Positions 49,801 through 60,266 of a stretch of DNA of 64,000 nucleotides are shown one piece after another. The position numbers and the translations under genes are program-made. Positions within the stretch are counted from its first letter, which is position 1. Each line of letters opens with the position of its first letter. The notes under the pieces are model-generated. The model saw only the letters and a program-made list of their open reading frames with translations. It was not told where the DNA came from and searched no databases. This stretch comes from Quillaja saponaria (Eukaryota; Streptophyta; Magnoliopsida; Fabales; Quillajaceae): assembly GCA_029379385.1 (NCBI GenBank), contig CM055615.1, positions 4,774,001-4,838,000 on the forward strand, written 5' to 3'.

Positions 49801-50967
49801 TGTAGGGAAGGAAAGCAATCTAACTAAACGTTACAGTGCATCACATTACCATGGTCAGTAGATACAAGAGTTTCAACGTCATTAACTAACCCTTGGGTTC
49901 CATTGTCATCCGCATATCTGAAAACATCATTTAAAACAAAGTAACCTTTATCCTGAGGTGCGAGAAAGAAACTTTGAGTAAATTTCCGCCTCATATTGTT
50001 CGCCTCATCCTTTACCATATACCCAGTAACCAGAACAAGGACACCCTTATTGTAAGATTCTTGCGCATCCACAGATGTGATCTCTGCTTTCAAATCCCCA
50101 TAACCCAGAGAGAGTATCTTCTCATTAATTTCCTGCTCAATACTAATTGATCAGATAGCTATAAAACAAGAGAATCTTTTAAATCTCATGATCTTCACAA
50201 AATTTTCACTCAAGCTCCATAATTCCTATATACGGTTTAGAACGAAAACCAATAATCAAACCCATCATATTTTAACTCATGTTTCTCAATCTTCCCAATT
50301 GCTTGTTTAAATTGTTATGAACTTCAAATATAACGATTGATACTTAACATTTAAATACCATTGGTTACATCCGCAAAAAATAAACCGAATACCCAATAGC
50401 ATTAATTTCCTACTGCTTCAAAACCCATTAAAAAGATACAGGCATGTACTCACATGCACAGACATAAATGTATGTGCAGACATAGAGACAGACAAACATG
50501 TCAAGATACAAAGGATATATGAGCATTTATTTGCGTGTGAGCCCACTTGTTTGTTGGGATATACGTGCACATGGAAATAGAAAAAAAAGAAATATACATA
50601 TACACATACTATATGTGTGTGTGTGTGCGCGCGCGAGAGAGAGGAGATAGGCTCACATGCATAGTGGTAGTTGTTCCCATGACCCCATCTTCTCCATGAC
50701 GACCAAGCTTACTAGTATCCTGGTAAAACCGATGCACAAGCTCTGGGGATTGATGCAAGATCAGGTAGTACTGATGAACAAACGCATTGCCAACCTGGAC
50801 TCAACCAAAGGTCAAGCAAAACCAGCCAATGTATATAATTATCAACAAAAGCAAACAAAAATGTAGTTCGTACTCAACAGTCAACAGCATGTCCATAATC
50901 CATTTCTTACAACATCAGGTGGAGGACAACTTCCATCTGGAACTTGCTGCTCCGAAGAAGATGCCAT
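40849..50967 (-). CDS. G3BP-like stress-granule protein: NTF2 domain, RRM, RGG tail
   Basis: Cytoplasmic RNA-binding protein of the Ras-GAP SH3-binding family, a core stress-granule component in plants and animals. Coding exons (minus): 50967-50911, 50794-50657, 50132-49850, 49771-49548, 49341-49131, 48975-48854, 48766-48707, 47585-47522 and 41142-40901 (or 40849). Phases agree at every join. The start is [19 protein letters not shown]. The NTF2 domain spans about residues 20-135 ([20 protein letters not shown], then [20 protein letters not shown]). An acidic/Pro linker follows, then the RRM at about 306-386 with RNP2 IYVRGL and RNP1 GFCFGFVEF, then an RGG-rich tail ([15 protein letters not shown]). 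Oddities: the last intron (47521-41143, 6.4 kb) has a GC donor and holds a whole copia element. In exon 9 one extra base near 40930 seems to replace the expected end (RINRTGGF to RVPASA, stop at 40849) with WSYQSNWWV and a stop at 40901. As read 466 residues; otherwise 483. Confidence 0.92.
41545..41830 (-). repeat. 3' LTR of copia-2
   Basis: 286 bp, delimited on the plus strand by TGTAAAACTTTGG and CTATTTCA. It shares the repeated AGCTACAATCTAAGAGCCAA and CTATAGTCAAAGGAGCTAAT motifs with the other LTR but lacks part of the internal repeated segment. Confidence 0.9.
41960..42330 (-). pseudogene. copia-2 RNase H remnant
   Basis: The minus strand reads [14 protein letters not shown], matching the copia RNase H block normally written SSAEAEYRAMA. 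Short neighbouring pieces fit the same domain, but stops interrupt them. Confidence 0.75.
42400..43475 (-). pseudogene. copia-2 reverse transcriptase remnant
   Basis: Recognisable blocks in order on the minus strand: [20 protein letters not shown] and [13 protein letters not shown]; then [12 protein letters not shown] and [21 protein letters not shown]; then [16 protein letters not shown] and [11 protein letters not shown]. The YVDD active site and the D in HQLHIKNAF (normally HQMDVKNAF; the catalytic Asp is His here) can be compared. The three pieces lie in different frames, and the second Asp change alone would inactivate it. Confidence 0.88.
43811..44700 (-). pseudogene. copia-2 integrase remnant
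   Basis: The minus strand contains a GAG_pre-integrase-like start and an [15 protein letters not shown] block near 44370, which holds one catalytic Asp. The C-terminal block runs [14 protein letters not shown] to [17 protein letters not shown] and the FISADVTFF end. This is the diagnostic copia integrase tail. Several stops interrupt it. Confidence 0.85.
44708..45960 (-). pseudogene. copia-2 gag, zinc knuckle and protease remnants
   Basis: Minus-strand fragments include gag text [20 protein letters not shown] and [14 protein letters not shown]. Then comes [17 protein letters not shown], the second half of the CCHC zinc knuckle. Next is [13 protein letters not shown], where DSG is the aspartic protease active site, apparently intact. 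Frames change between the gag pieces and a stop lies just before the knuckle. Confidence 0.85.
46048..46059 (-). other. primer-binding site of copia-2 (initiator-Met tRNA type)
   Basis: The minus strand reads TGGTATCAGAGC, a perfect 12-base match to the usual plant copia site complementary to the 3' end of initiator methionine tRNA. It is adjacent to the LTR. Confidence 0.92.
46060..46379 (-). repeat. 5' LTR of copia-2
   Basis: 320 bp, delimited by TGTAAAACTTTAG and CTATTTCA. It contains short internal repeats of TACAAGCTATAATCTAGG and AACTAACAAGYCTATAGTC type, which account for much of the length difference from the partner LTR. It is directly joined to the primer-binding site. Confidence 0.9.
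46484..46876 (-). other. GGATAC-rich stretch with a 130-codon open frame
   Basis: GGATAC or its complement GTATCC recurs at least six times between 46530 and 46660 (for example TTGGATACGTATCCAATATG). A minus-strand frame of 130 codons crosses it, but the translation has no recognised domain and looks compositional. It probably belongs to an undefined repeat lying in the G3BP intron next to copia-2. Confidence 0.35.
48239..48291. repeat. (GT)n / (AC)n microsatellite with a 22-bp perfect palindrome
   Basis: A GT run, an AGATAGAT interruption, then GTGTGTGTATATACACACAC. The segment 48270-48291 is perfectly self-complementary about the centre 48280/48281. It is in an intron of the G3BP-like gene. 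Confidence 0.85.
50612..50645. repeat. (GT)n(GC)n(GA)n compound microsatellite
   Basis: Alternating purine-pyrimidine GTGTGTGTGTGTGCGCGCGC followed by a GAGA run. On the gene strand it begins about 11 nt inside the intron after the donor at 50656. It is a candidate Z-DNA-forming tract. Confidence 0.8.
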
Positions 50968-50981
50968 GACTGATCTATCTG

Positions 50982-51790
50982 CTGAAAGCAAAAGAAATGC
51001 CTATTAAAATAACAATTCCAACTGCAAAAAATCATAAGCCATAGATTAAAATAAGATACTATAATGAAAAGAAAAGAAATCTTAAAGTACAACACATAAT
51101 GTCAGAAAAAAGCATGACACCATATGCATCAAGGACCTAATCAGCTCAAAGTTTGATAGAATCAACTGCAAAGTTTTCTAATTCATAAGCCACATTTAGC
51201 TCATTCTTTTTTCTTCTATACTTATAAACATATATACATCATTCTTGTGAGAATCATTTCTATTTTCTCAAAATACTTACTCTAAAAAATCAACCGACTA
51301 TCTGATCTAAACAAGTAATAAGGAAACAACTGTTAAAAACTTGATTTTAGTCTTTCATTTCTCCAAATTCTGCATTACAAAAATGACAATTTGTACAGGG
51401 AATTACTATCTCCATTAGAAATTGTTCCCATTTCCATTTTGAAACAAACAGGAAATGACCCAAATCGCAAATTAAGTATAAGCATATTCTAAGTCTCATT
51501 TCAAACTAAAATTAAGTATGAAAATAAAAATCTCATTTATGGGTGAAATTTTCCAAAAGAAAAACTGTGAACAAGCAAAACCATAATCAGTAGGGGTTTT
51601 AGAAGAGTACTTGATGCAATGGATCGGAGAGAATGAGGTGAGAGAAATAGTCCCTCCGCGTTGCTTTGCACGACTTCTCTCACCTGCCTTCTGCACTAGG
51701 GTTTGCTTCTGGATCTTGCAGAGGCAAGAGAACTACGAATGCAATCGGGGGAGAGAGGTAAAGACTTGAGAGGGAGAGACAGGGATCAAG
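50982..51790 (-). other. 5' UTR exon and first intron of the G3BP-like gene
   Basis: On the minus strand a pyrimidine-rich leader runs from about 51790 to 51684 and ends GCAGAAGGCAG/GTGAGAG, a strong donor. The intron 51683-50982 ends in a TTTTGCTTTCAG acceptor. The second leader piece (CAGATAGATCAGTC) leads straight into ATG at 50967. A 5' UTR intron is common in this family and often raises expression. Exact transcript ends are not visible. Confidence 0.6.
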
Positions 51791-51816
51791 GGCTCGTACC
51801 CTAAAGGGACAGCATG

Positions 51817-51824
51817 TTATATAA
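51817..51824 (-). promoter_or_regulatory. TATA box of the G3BP-like gene
   Basis: The minus strand reads CAGCTTATATAACATG. TTATATAA lies about 30 bp before the pyrimidine-rich leader, giving a start near 51790. It fits the leader exon proposed above. Confidence 0.55.
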
Positions 51825-51829
51825 GCTGT

Positions 51830-53700
51830 ACAAAGAATTACTTGCAATTTTTATTTTTTTTATTTTTTTGTTTAGGTAAAATTGTTATTCTTTCCTCCAA
51901 CTTTGAGTCCATTTCCAATTTTTCTCAATAACTTTTTGAAAATTTTAATTTGGCCTACTTTTTCAACATCTTTCTAATTAATGGAAATTAGCAATTGGGA
52001 TAAATAAATAAAATTCATAAAAAAAGTTATTTCCAAAATTATTGAAACTTGACTAAGTACGTTCTCTGATAAAATAAAAATTTCACTTGTTATTGTCGGT
52101 TTTTGGTTAAAATCATTCCTAGTTATGGACTTTAAATTTTGTAAAATAATATTTTTAATGTTTTTTTGTTTTTTTTTTAATTTTATTCTTATTCTCTAAC
52201 AAATTTTTTCTTTCATAACAAAAATGAAAAATAATAATAATATATGAGTTCTAATAATAAAACATGTAAGAATATATAAGTAAATTATTAAAAATATAAT
52301 ACTATTGAAAAATATTTCATATTGTCAGCTTTTTTTTAAAAGTATGAAGGAACAGAGAAGGCCTTTACTGTCCCCTAAGTCACATTGAAGCTCAGTTTTA
52401 GTTGGCCAATGCCTGCTACAATTGTGCTGGTTGATGAAGAACTATTGACTTGGTTGAATACAGCTTCCATGGTTTGTTTTGCATCCCCTTCAAATGTCAA
52501 GCCAAATTAAAAAAAAAAAATTTAATTTTCATTATATAGTTTAAGTGTTTTTATTATTTTTTATAAAAAAGTTATAAATAATAGAAAGATAATAATATAT
52601 ATGACTAACGTCCAAAACTTGCCTGATATATATTAAAAACAACACAAGAGGCAATTTGTCTTCTTGATAAGATGCTTGGCTGGCTCTCTTAACTTTTATT
52701 TATTTATTAAAGCAAGCTTAACTCTTTTACGCCTAAAAAATACATGATACACGATATTTGTATACGAAAGTAAAAATTATGTCAGCAGCCAGCCAACCAA
52801 GATAACTCATCCACCCGTTGCCAGCTGCCATCATCAACTCGTCAAGACCTCGTAGAGATGATGAACATCATCATCGTATGCTAAAAACGACAACAAACAT
52901 TTCTATGACTTTGCCAAAAAAATAACAACCGCGATCAAGAGTTGCTGGAGGCCACAAACATTGTTGAGACAAGCCAAAACAAAGACAAATACTGTTAGAA
53001 TCTATCAAGAGACAATGACAATCATCGTCAAGATTTTGCCAGAGACACCATTAACCATGGGAACCATCAGAGATAAATATAACATCCATTGGGAATCACT
53101 AGAGACGAAGACAACAACTATTAGGAACCTCCAGAGATAGCGTCTAAGCAGTGTTTGAAAAACAATTTGGATTGTAATTTTTTATATAATCTAAACTCAT
53201 AAATTATAATTCTAACAAATTCCAACAAAAGAGAATAGAAATAGGTTTTACAATGTCAATCCATTTCCATTCAATCGCATTAGATTCTTTAATGCTGAAA
53301 AGGGTTTTGGGATGAATGCACCAACCATGCAACCAATTCTCTGTTTTCCAATTCAACCAGCCAGCCCCATCCAATTTGAAAAAACACATATACCATATGA
53401 ATTTTGACAAAAACCACCGGCAATGAGAGTAATCATAATGAAATGATTAATTTTTTGCATTGATTCATTGAGAACATCTAACAAGAAACAATAAGGAAAG
53501 CTACCATCTCCTAGATCACTCCAAATTACAATACTACATCATGAATTTGAAAAGAGAATAAAGAGAAACAGAAGAAAACGACGAAGCTAAATCACTAACA
53601 TGGAAGAAAGCACAACTTTGATTGTAAACTCATGTATTAATATGCAATTACTAGCACAAGAAAAGATAAAATTGAAAAACGAGACACCTACTGAATCGCA
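51830..53700. other. intergenic DNA between the G3BP-like and ERD2-like genes
   Basis: 51830-52320 is AT-rich with no features. 52350-52500 contains a possible RNase H-like relic, listed separately. 52780-53150 is less AT-rich and carries irregular repeats of a CCAGAGA/ATCAGAGA...AACAACTATT theme of about 45 bp that I cannot assign. A 68-codon minus frame at 53204-53410 is unrecognised. Confidence 0.4.
52345..52502 (-). pseudogene. possible RNase H-like (RVT_3 type) relic
   Basis: The minus strand reads LTFEGDAKQTMEAVFNQVNS and continues open to a stop after about 41 codons. The EGDAKQTMEAV text resembles the second strand and catalytic Asp region of RNase H-like domains found in plant non-LTR elements (typically EGDA...V..I). 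It is one short block only, with no flanking domain, so this is tentative. Confidence 0.3.
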
Positions 53701-53746
53701 ATAGTACACGGTACATCATTATACTCCAAATCTGAGATCATGATTC

Positions 53747-56700
53747 TTAAACAGGCATTCTCATCAGAAGCTGGCCTTGCATGACACTGCAAATCAGAAT
53801 ATGGGTACAAGGACAGCAACTTAACAGAGTATAAAAAATGAGTGATGAAAATAATTAGTATGGATAACAATTGACTTGGGAATTACCTCTTGATGTAATA
53901 GTAACAAAAGTCAGCCAAGATAAATGATTGGATTATTTCGGAGAGAAAAGCTGCCATGAACCAAAAGTACCCATTCCCAATCAAGAATAGATACGCCTCG
54001 TGAATCTCATAAATCTGTGAAAGGATTGAAGATATAATTTACTTCATTCAACTCATTCCCATTTCTGAAGAGGTCATTTACATAAGCTCAAATCATCACC
54101 TAATAATACAAATCATGCAACTACAGTATAGTTAGTAGTGCACAGAACAATTTTTACTCCTTTCCCCTTAAATACTGATGTTTATCAGTGAGGCCATTGT
54201 TGACCTCCAATAAATTTGTTATTTTTTCTTTTTAAAACAATGAACTAGTGTCGGCAGTGCACTAAATGATTTGAATTCTAGCATAAGTTGACATGGCATC
54301 TACAGGTACCGAGCTAATTACTAAGAAAATGTGCTCAATTTTTTGCAAACAATCAGAACCAAGCAATGGCTCAAATGCAATAGGAGGGTCTCTAAAATGA
54401 TCTTATTTAAATTAGAGATATAGGGATTTATCCACATTAAGATAGTTTTGGGTTTAATTTATAAAAAAAAAAAAAAAAAAAAAAACTAATTTCAAGTCAT
54501 AAAACCCCTTAATTGCCATTAACCTCTTGCAGGAACAGTACAGTGCATAACCAACCACATCTTTAAAAAAGTTATGTTGATGAGTCATAATTATAATCAG
54601 CATTAATCCCCTTTAAGTTGATAATTGAATTAATAAAGCGTCAGGACCATCTTGCTCTTAACTAGTTACTTTTCAGTGACATTTCTGTTGACGCTTCTCA
54701 TATTGCAGGCTTCTGCACTAATACTTAAGCAAGGAATAAATCAAAATGTGAATAAGGTCCTAGCATTCAATAACTAATTTCCGAATGCCAAGACAAAACC
54801 AAAGTTATTTTCCTCAAGGTGTTTCCTATGAGATTTTAAGAAGGTAGAAGCAAACAAACAAGTGAACTTACCTGAATAATCCAATCAGCTAATGCCAAGA
54901 ATCTTGAAACACCCAGAGCAAACACATAATGCGAAGTAAAAGGTTCAATCATCTGAAAAAATGTGCCTAGAATTATAATTTTCACTTTATTAGTGAATAA
55001 AGAAGTTACAATAGAGTAAAAACTGAACCTTTGCATTCTGCATCAAACGAAGCTGAGGCAGTATTGAAACAGATTCCAGATACACACAAAATGCCCAAAG
55101 GATACGAGTGAGCACGAAATTGTTAAGTGTGCCATTAAGTGAGGCAGGGTGAATAAACACCGCAAGGATTATAGAAGGCACCACCTATTATACAAATGGC
55201 AGAAGATGTGAGGACCCATGACAGTACAACTGTATAAGTCGTTATATCCCCACGAACTTAGGAAATCCAATAAAATTATAAAAGCAAACATGACACAAGA
55301 GCCCAACTGGAATCGACAACCATCCTTTTGTATAGCTTCAGAAGAATTATGAAAGCAAACTAGATGTAACCAAGTAATAACAAAATCTTTCTTACTTCTC
55401 AAAATAAAGCAAGCTGAACATAAGTTATATTTTCTTCCTTAATCATGTTTAATGACAGCATACACAATAACATGAATATTCATGTATATGATTTAAAATA
55501 TAAACGAACAAGATAAAACTTATAGCATTTACTCATTTAGCAAAACACAAAGGACAACGTAAAATGAAAAGGGGAAACATTATATTCACAATTTTTAGGC
55601 GATATCGTCTGAATCTCCGACACTCCAATTTTTTGTTCCTATACATATTTGGACCAACCATGGTCATGATCTGTATTACTATAATTGTTGAAAAATGTTT
55701 TTCTTGTCAATGTTGAAGAAGAAACTTAACACTGTAAAAAGGTGCCAAGGGAAAATAGCGAAAAAAAGACTATATAGAATAAAACAGAACAAACAAAAAA
55801 AAGAAATAGCAATACGAATCAGTAGTCTGCAATTAGCACAGACCAAAAAATTTAACATCACCAAAAAAGTTACCAAAAAATTGTTGGTGACTTGGTAACA
55901 CCAGATTTATCCTTACTTCTTAAGAGACTTAATTTTATTTATTTTATTTCATAAGCAAGAGAAAAACATTTAAAGAAACATAATCAAGTGGAGAATAAAA
56001 TATATTGAAACCAAAAAGAGAAATGGTATGCAAATTGCACAAGTCAGTCATACTGATGCATATATGTGAATATATTCTGAAGATGCTTAAATGGCTGTGA
56101 CTCTTTTTACCAAATAGCATACGAGCATGTTATCAAACTCCTTGATGTAGGATGACTTCAACCTGAACCTTATCATATATATAACCAATGATGTACAGAG
56201 GAGGGTTGTAAGATCTAATAACGTGTGCATGTCACGCTCCATTAATGTGCTGCATATCAATCTTGCAGTCAGGAAGATAGCTGTGAGCTCTTGGGTCTTC
56301 AGCGAGAGACCTGAGGAAGCAAGTAGAAATTTGATGAACTTCAATTATTTGGATGCTATAATATGTCAAAAGACCTGTACATGATGATGTGAAGAAATAC
56401 AATGCTAAGTTATATCCTTAAGAGCATTCATAGTTGATGCAAAAAGCAGATTTAGTATAACTCTATACTAAAAGGAAGGAGGAATATTCCCAATATGAAA
56501 GATTTTCATTTGAAAAGTCTGAAAATTCCTGCTTAGGTGAATTAGTACAAGGGTCAAATTCACTCTTATATACATATGGAGTTATGGACCAAGAATTTTA
56601 GATGCAGTTCCAGAATATAATGGAACTCCCATATCAATCTAAGACCAAGTTCAGACCAGTGATCCTTAAAGTCCTTTTTTTTTTGGTCAATGATAAAAAC

Positions 56701-58023
56701 AAAAGTGACAACAAGTATCATTAAATTTGTGAGGAATTGACCCCAGTTCCATATATTGTCTCATTCTGTATTGATACAAACTAAAAGCAAGAAGCACAAG
56801 GACTAGTTGGTCATTGGTCCCCCTTTACTCTATCCAGGCCATTTTCTTTACCTACATTTTGTATGAAAGAAGTAACTTGTATCTTTTTACTTTTTTGCAG
56901 CTTCCAACCATATATAGAAAATTCAGTATCAGAAGTAACACAATAAGTTGTACATTGAAGGGAAAGGTCTAGCTACTTGCCTGATACTAATTAGTAATTT
57001 GAAGTTTAGAGTACAACAATCATCAATCTAGCTTAGAGTAAAATTAGAACAAGAATTTTAATTGAAAATATAAAAATAAAAATGTTGATAACCTTGTCAG
57101 TGGAAGATATCAAGTAATCAGTCTAGCAGAAGTGAAACAGCGCAAGTTATATTTCTTTGCTTGTCCCATTAAATTAAATAAATCTTGCACATATGTACTA
57201 ATCGTGTAAAAATAAGAAACCATTCTAAAAAGAACACATTATTAATAGTATTCAAATTGCTCCTTTCACAGAAGTCCTACTAAATAATGGATAGGTTTTA
57301 TGTGGGGTCACTCATTCTCCAAGTCTCCATGAGATGGCTCTTGTGCATAGAGCAATTTGCTCAGCTCACTAGGAGCCCTACGTAAAGTCACCATGCACTC
57401 TGACATCACTCATTGTATTTGAACTACTAAAATCACAAAGCCAAAAATAAAACGAATTTAATTTGTCTACCACATTTGAAAATGGCCTTCTTGATGAAAA
57501 GATTTAACCTTGACAAACAAAAAAGTGATCAGACATAGCAACCATTCCTGATAACAAACAATAAGCCACCCAATTCAAACAACAGATAGCATTGAAAAGT
57601 TATTAATGAACCAAATAATTAAAGCCCAAGTTCACTCTTTAAGTTAAAAACTAAATCAGACAAATACAAACAACCCCCAAAACAACAGGAAGAACTTATT
57701 CATAATCCCTATAAACAAGAATAAAAAATATGAACCGATAAAAATTGCAACTTTGAAGCAAATACGTTATAAAAATGAAATTACAAAAGTATACCAGAGC
57801 AGGTTTTTCGGGTGGTGAGCTTGAAAAATAATACCATAATCCCAGCAAGATGGACGGCTTCAGAGGCTATATAAAAGTGGTCATGATCTTTCACCATAAA
57901 CCTCAAAGCTATCAAAGAACACAGTGCAATTGTTGTCCCCAAAAAGATCTTCACCTTTATCGATTGTTGTCTCACCCACCGAAACAAAACATTCACAGAC
58001 GAACTCCCCCTTCTAACCCCCAT
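53747..58023 (-). CDS. ERD2-like ER lumen protein-retaining receptor family protein
   Basis: Seven-helix membrane protein of the KDEL/HDEL receptor family (early secretory pathway), of the longer plant ERD2-like subgroup rather than classic ERD2. Six exons (minus): 58023-57795, 56310-56111, 55184-55029, 54952-54872, 54014-53887 and 53786-53747, all GT/AG, phases consistent. The product has 277 residues, close to the usual 270 or so. It starts MGVRRGSSSVNVLFRWVRQQ, with a basic N-terminus before helix 1. Conserved blocks are LKTQELTAIFLTARL, HTLLDLTTL, VIYMIRFRL, WAFCVYLESVSILPQLRLMQ, PFTSHYVFALGVSRFLALADW and IIQSFILADFCYYYIK. The C-terminus is SVMQGQLLMRMPV. The frame is intact with no missing motif, unlike the two neighbouring genes. 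Ligand specificity of this subgroup is not established by the sequence. ATG 58023 is the first in the leader after the TATA box. Confidence 0.94.
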
Positions 58024-58085
58024 TGTTAGACAGACAAAGCTCCAATTTTGAAACACAAAAAGAATGTATGTCTATGTTGTTTTTG

Positions 58086-58093
58086 TTTATATA
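58086..58093 (-). promoter_or_regulatory. TATA box of the ERD2-like gene
   Basis: The minus strand reads TTTGTATATAAACAAAA. TATATAAA ends 63 bp before the ATG, implying a short leader of roughly 30-40 nt. Upstream of it is a pyrimidine-rich CTTTCTCTTTCTTTG tract. Confidence 0.55.
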
Positions 58094-58224
58094 CAAAGAA
58101 AGAGAAAGGGGGGAACGTTTTGATTTATGGGGTTGCCGAGTAAGGCTGAGAGTGAGGAGGAGGGACGTTTTGGAAAGACACCTAGAGCACATGCAGCAAT
58201 TTGGATATTATGTGGCGTAAATAT

Positions 58225-58650
58225 TTGGTATACTTGAGATCAATTGCACTTGGACACGTTTAGAATTAAGGGAAAGAAATAAGAAACATAGGATTCCACA
58301 ATTGGAGTTTTTGCTTATTTGAGGTTGTTGATTTGAATAGCGAATCCATGGGATTTTGACTATTGCTAGACTTCCATTTTAGGCGGGTTTGAAAAGGATT
58401 ATAAATTGGTCAAAAGGAAGTGGACTAAATTATCGGTAGAATTATCTGAAGATTATGGAAAAAAAAAGAAAAAAAAGAATCGTAGAGTTTGTAAACGATT
58501 TGATTAAATGGTGAATAAATGATGGAGAACAAATATATACATGAATTAGGGTCTATTGAAAAATTAATATGTGTAATGAGATTTATTTGTATTTAATTAT
58601 ATAATTAGGAATAAAATAGTAGTGTTTTAATATTATTAGGATTTAAATAA
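58225..58650. other. promoter-side intergenic DNA of the ERD2-like gene
   Basis: AT-rich, with an A-rich purine run at 58458-58478. No gene or defined repeat seen before the LTR-like repeat at 58651. Confidence 0.45.
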
Positions 58651-58909
58651 ATAATTAAGACTTTACTTTAGTAGAATTTTAATAATAATTATGGCTTTAG
58701 CTATAAAGTGGAATTTTAATATAATTAGAATTATTAAGATTTTAGGATTCATATATAAAAACTTATTAAAATTTGAGAGTTGCTTATATAAAGGCCTATT
58801 ATGTAATCTTTGATTAATTTTTGATGAATTGAATATTAAGAATCATAATTTCTTTTAAGAATAGCTATAAAATAATTGGTTCTTTTTTATTCTAAAACCC
58901 TTAATCAAG
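58651..58909 (+). repeat. 5' LTR-like repeat
   Basis: Matches 60945-61174 in order with many substitutions and a few indels. The true LTR may extend to about 59118 if the primer-site-like sequence at 59121 is genuine. Confidence 0.6.
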
Positions 58910-58936
58910 CATACATGTCCTACTTAATTGCACTAC

Positions 58937-59259
58937 TTTTATACATCACAAACTCTAAAGTTGTGCACCCATATAACAGTAGAAATAACACAAATCTGCT
59001 GATAAACTCAATCCACTGCATTTGTATGCCAATTAACGTCTCCATTTTGACCATCTGATCAATCCACAAATCTCCATTTAGATGATACATTCAATTGTCG
59101 TCACACACGTTCTATGTCAAGTGATATCAGAACAAATCAATTATTTTATACATCACAAACTCTAAAGTTGTGCACCCATATAACAGTAGAAACAACACAG
59201 ATCTGCTGGTAAACTCAATCCACTGTCCAATTAACATCTCCATTTTGACCATATGATCA
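58937..59259. repeat. direct duplication, period 207 bp
   Basis: The block TTTTATACATCACAAACTCT and its continuation through GTTGTGCACCCATATAACAG to CATTTTGACCAT is present at 58937-59062 and 59144-59259. It differs by a few substitutions and a 10-bp deletion in copy two. The primer-site-like GTGATATCAGAAC sits between them. Confidence 0.85.
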
Positions 59260-59402
59260 CGCCACAACAATTGTAATAGACTGATCTCCCTTCTGCCATC
59301 AAGTTTGTCGGCCCTTCACACTGCGCGGCCATATGGACGACACATTCAGCTGCATTTCGGTAGCCCATTTGCATGCACCCCATACCCTGATATGATAACC
59401 TA

Positions 59403-59420
59403 GTGTCGCCCTGGCGACAC
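59403..59420. other. 18-bp hairpin (perfect 8-bp inverted repeat) overlapping a G-box
   Basis: GTGTCGCC-CT-GGCGACAC, an 8-bp perfect stem with a 2-bp spacer. It overlaps CACGTG at 59418-59423, a G-box core. It sits in a GC-richer island (59290-59500) of an otherwise AT-rich element. Function unknown. Confidence 0.7.
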
Positions 59421-59981
59421 GTGGACCACAACTTGTCCCAATCACCTGGTCCCAGCCCAACCCGCAAGTAGCACATGTGCATGACAGAGCCGAACCCAAG
59501 GAACTTCAAAGCTAAGCTCAAACTACCTCAAAACTAAGTAGTAATAGAGTCTACATATATCTACCAGCTTGTGGGTTTGCCAATTTACAACCTACTTGAC
59601 CAGGGTAACAAATTTAGGCCATTAAGCTTATTTTTCAAAATTTTAACTTTCCTTCAACGATTAATTAGGCCTATCTATTATTTGTTTCTTTTAAGGCACA
59701 ATTTTTTTTTTAATAAAACAAAAGAGAAAAAAAAAAAAAACAATGAAAAAGGAATGTCACAGTATCATAAATTTTCCGATTGTGCCTATTCATGTTGAGC
59801 CCAATGTGTTATTATATGGCACATAATTGGTTCTCTATTTGCATATTTTCCAATGGCTTTTTAGTCTCCAATTCCCAGTATTCAGTTTAGTGATGATACT
59901 TTGTGTACAATTATTGAAATTCATGGAATTATTATTGTTCATTTTTCCGAGTAAACATCTAGAGTCCCGATAACCATTGAA

Positions 59982-60266
59982 TTGTCCATGTCAAATCATG
60001 TTGGTCAGCCCCATGTCTTTGTCAATCATTGGTATTCTTCCCACTCTTATCTTTATATAGATCTTTATATTTTAGACAACTGGGGAGATGGCTCTTCTTT
60101 AGTTGAGTTTGTCGATGGGTTGATTTATTACCTTAGTTATACCTACAATCATCTCAAGCTTGATACAATTGAGGTACACAAGAAACTAGAATCTTTTGAA
60201 GATCTTCAAGTCAACCATCACCCATTCACCACAATATCAAACCAAAAATTGAGTCAACTATTATAG
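59982..60266 (+). other. unrecognised 94-codon ORF inside the LTR-type element
   Basis: Starts MSMSNHVGQPHVFVNHWYSS and runs to a stop at 60264-60266. It has an ATG and 94 sense codons but no family I recognise. It is followed by an acidic, Glu-rich open stretch in the same strand. It could be a relic of an element protein or a captured gene piece. Confidence 0.3.

Noticed and set aside
49449..49827. Open frames of 110-118 codons on the plus strand
   Set aside because: They lie opposite exon 4 of the G3BP-like gene (49771-49548), whose minus-strand reading is in phase with its neighbours and carries family sequence. The plus frames are shadows.
59231..59521. 96-codon minus-strand frame in the GC-rich island
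   Set aside because: No recognised domain; it crosses the hairpin, and a second overlapping frame is equally open. Likely a result of the local GC content.
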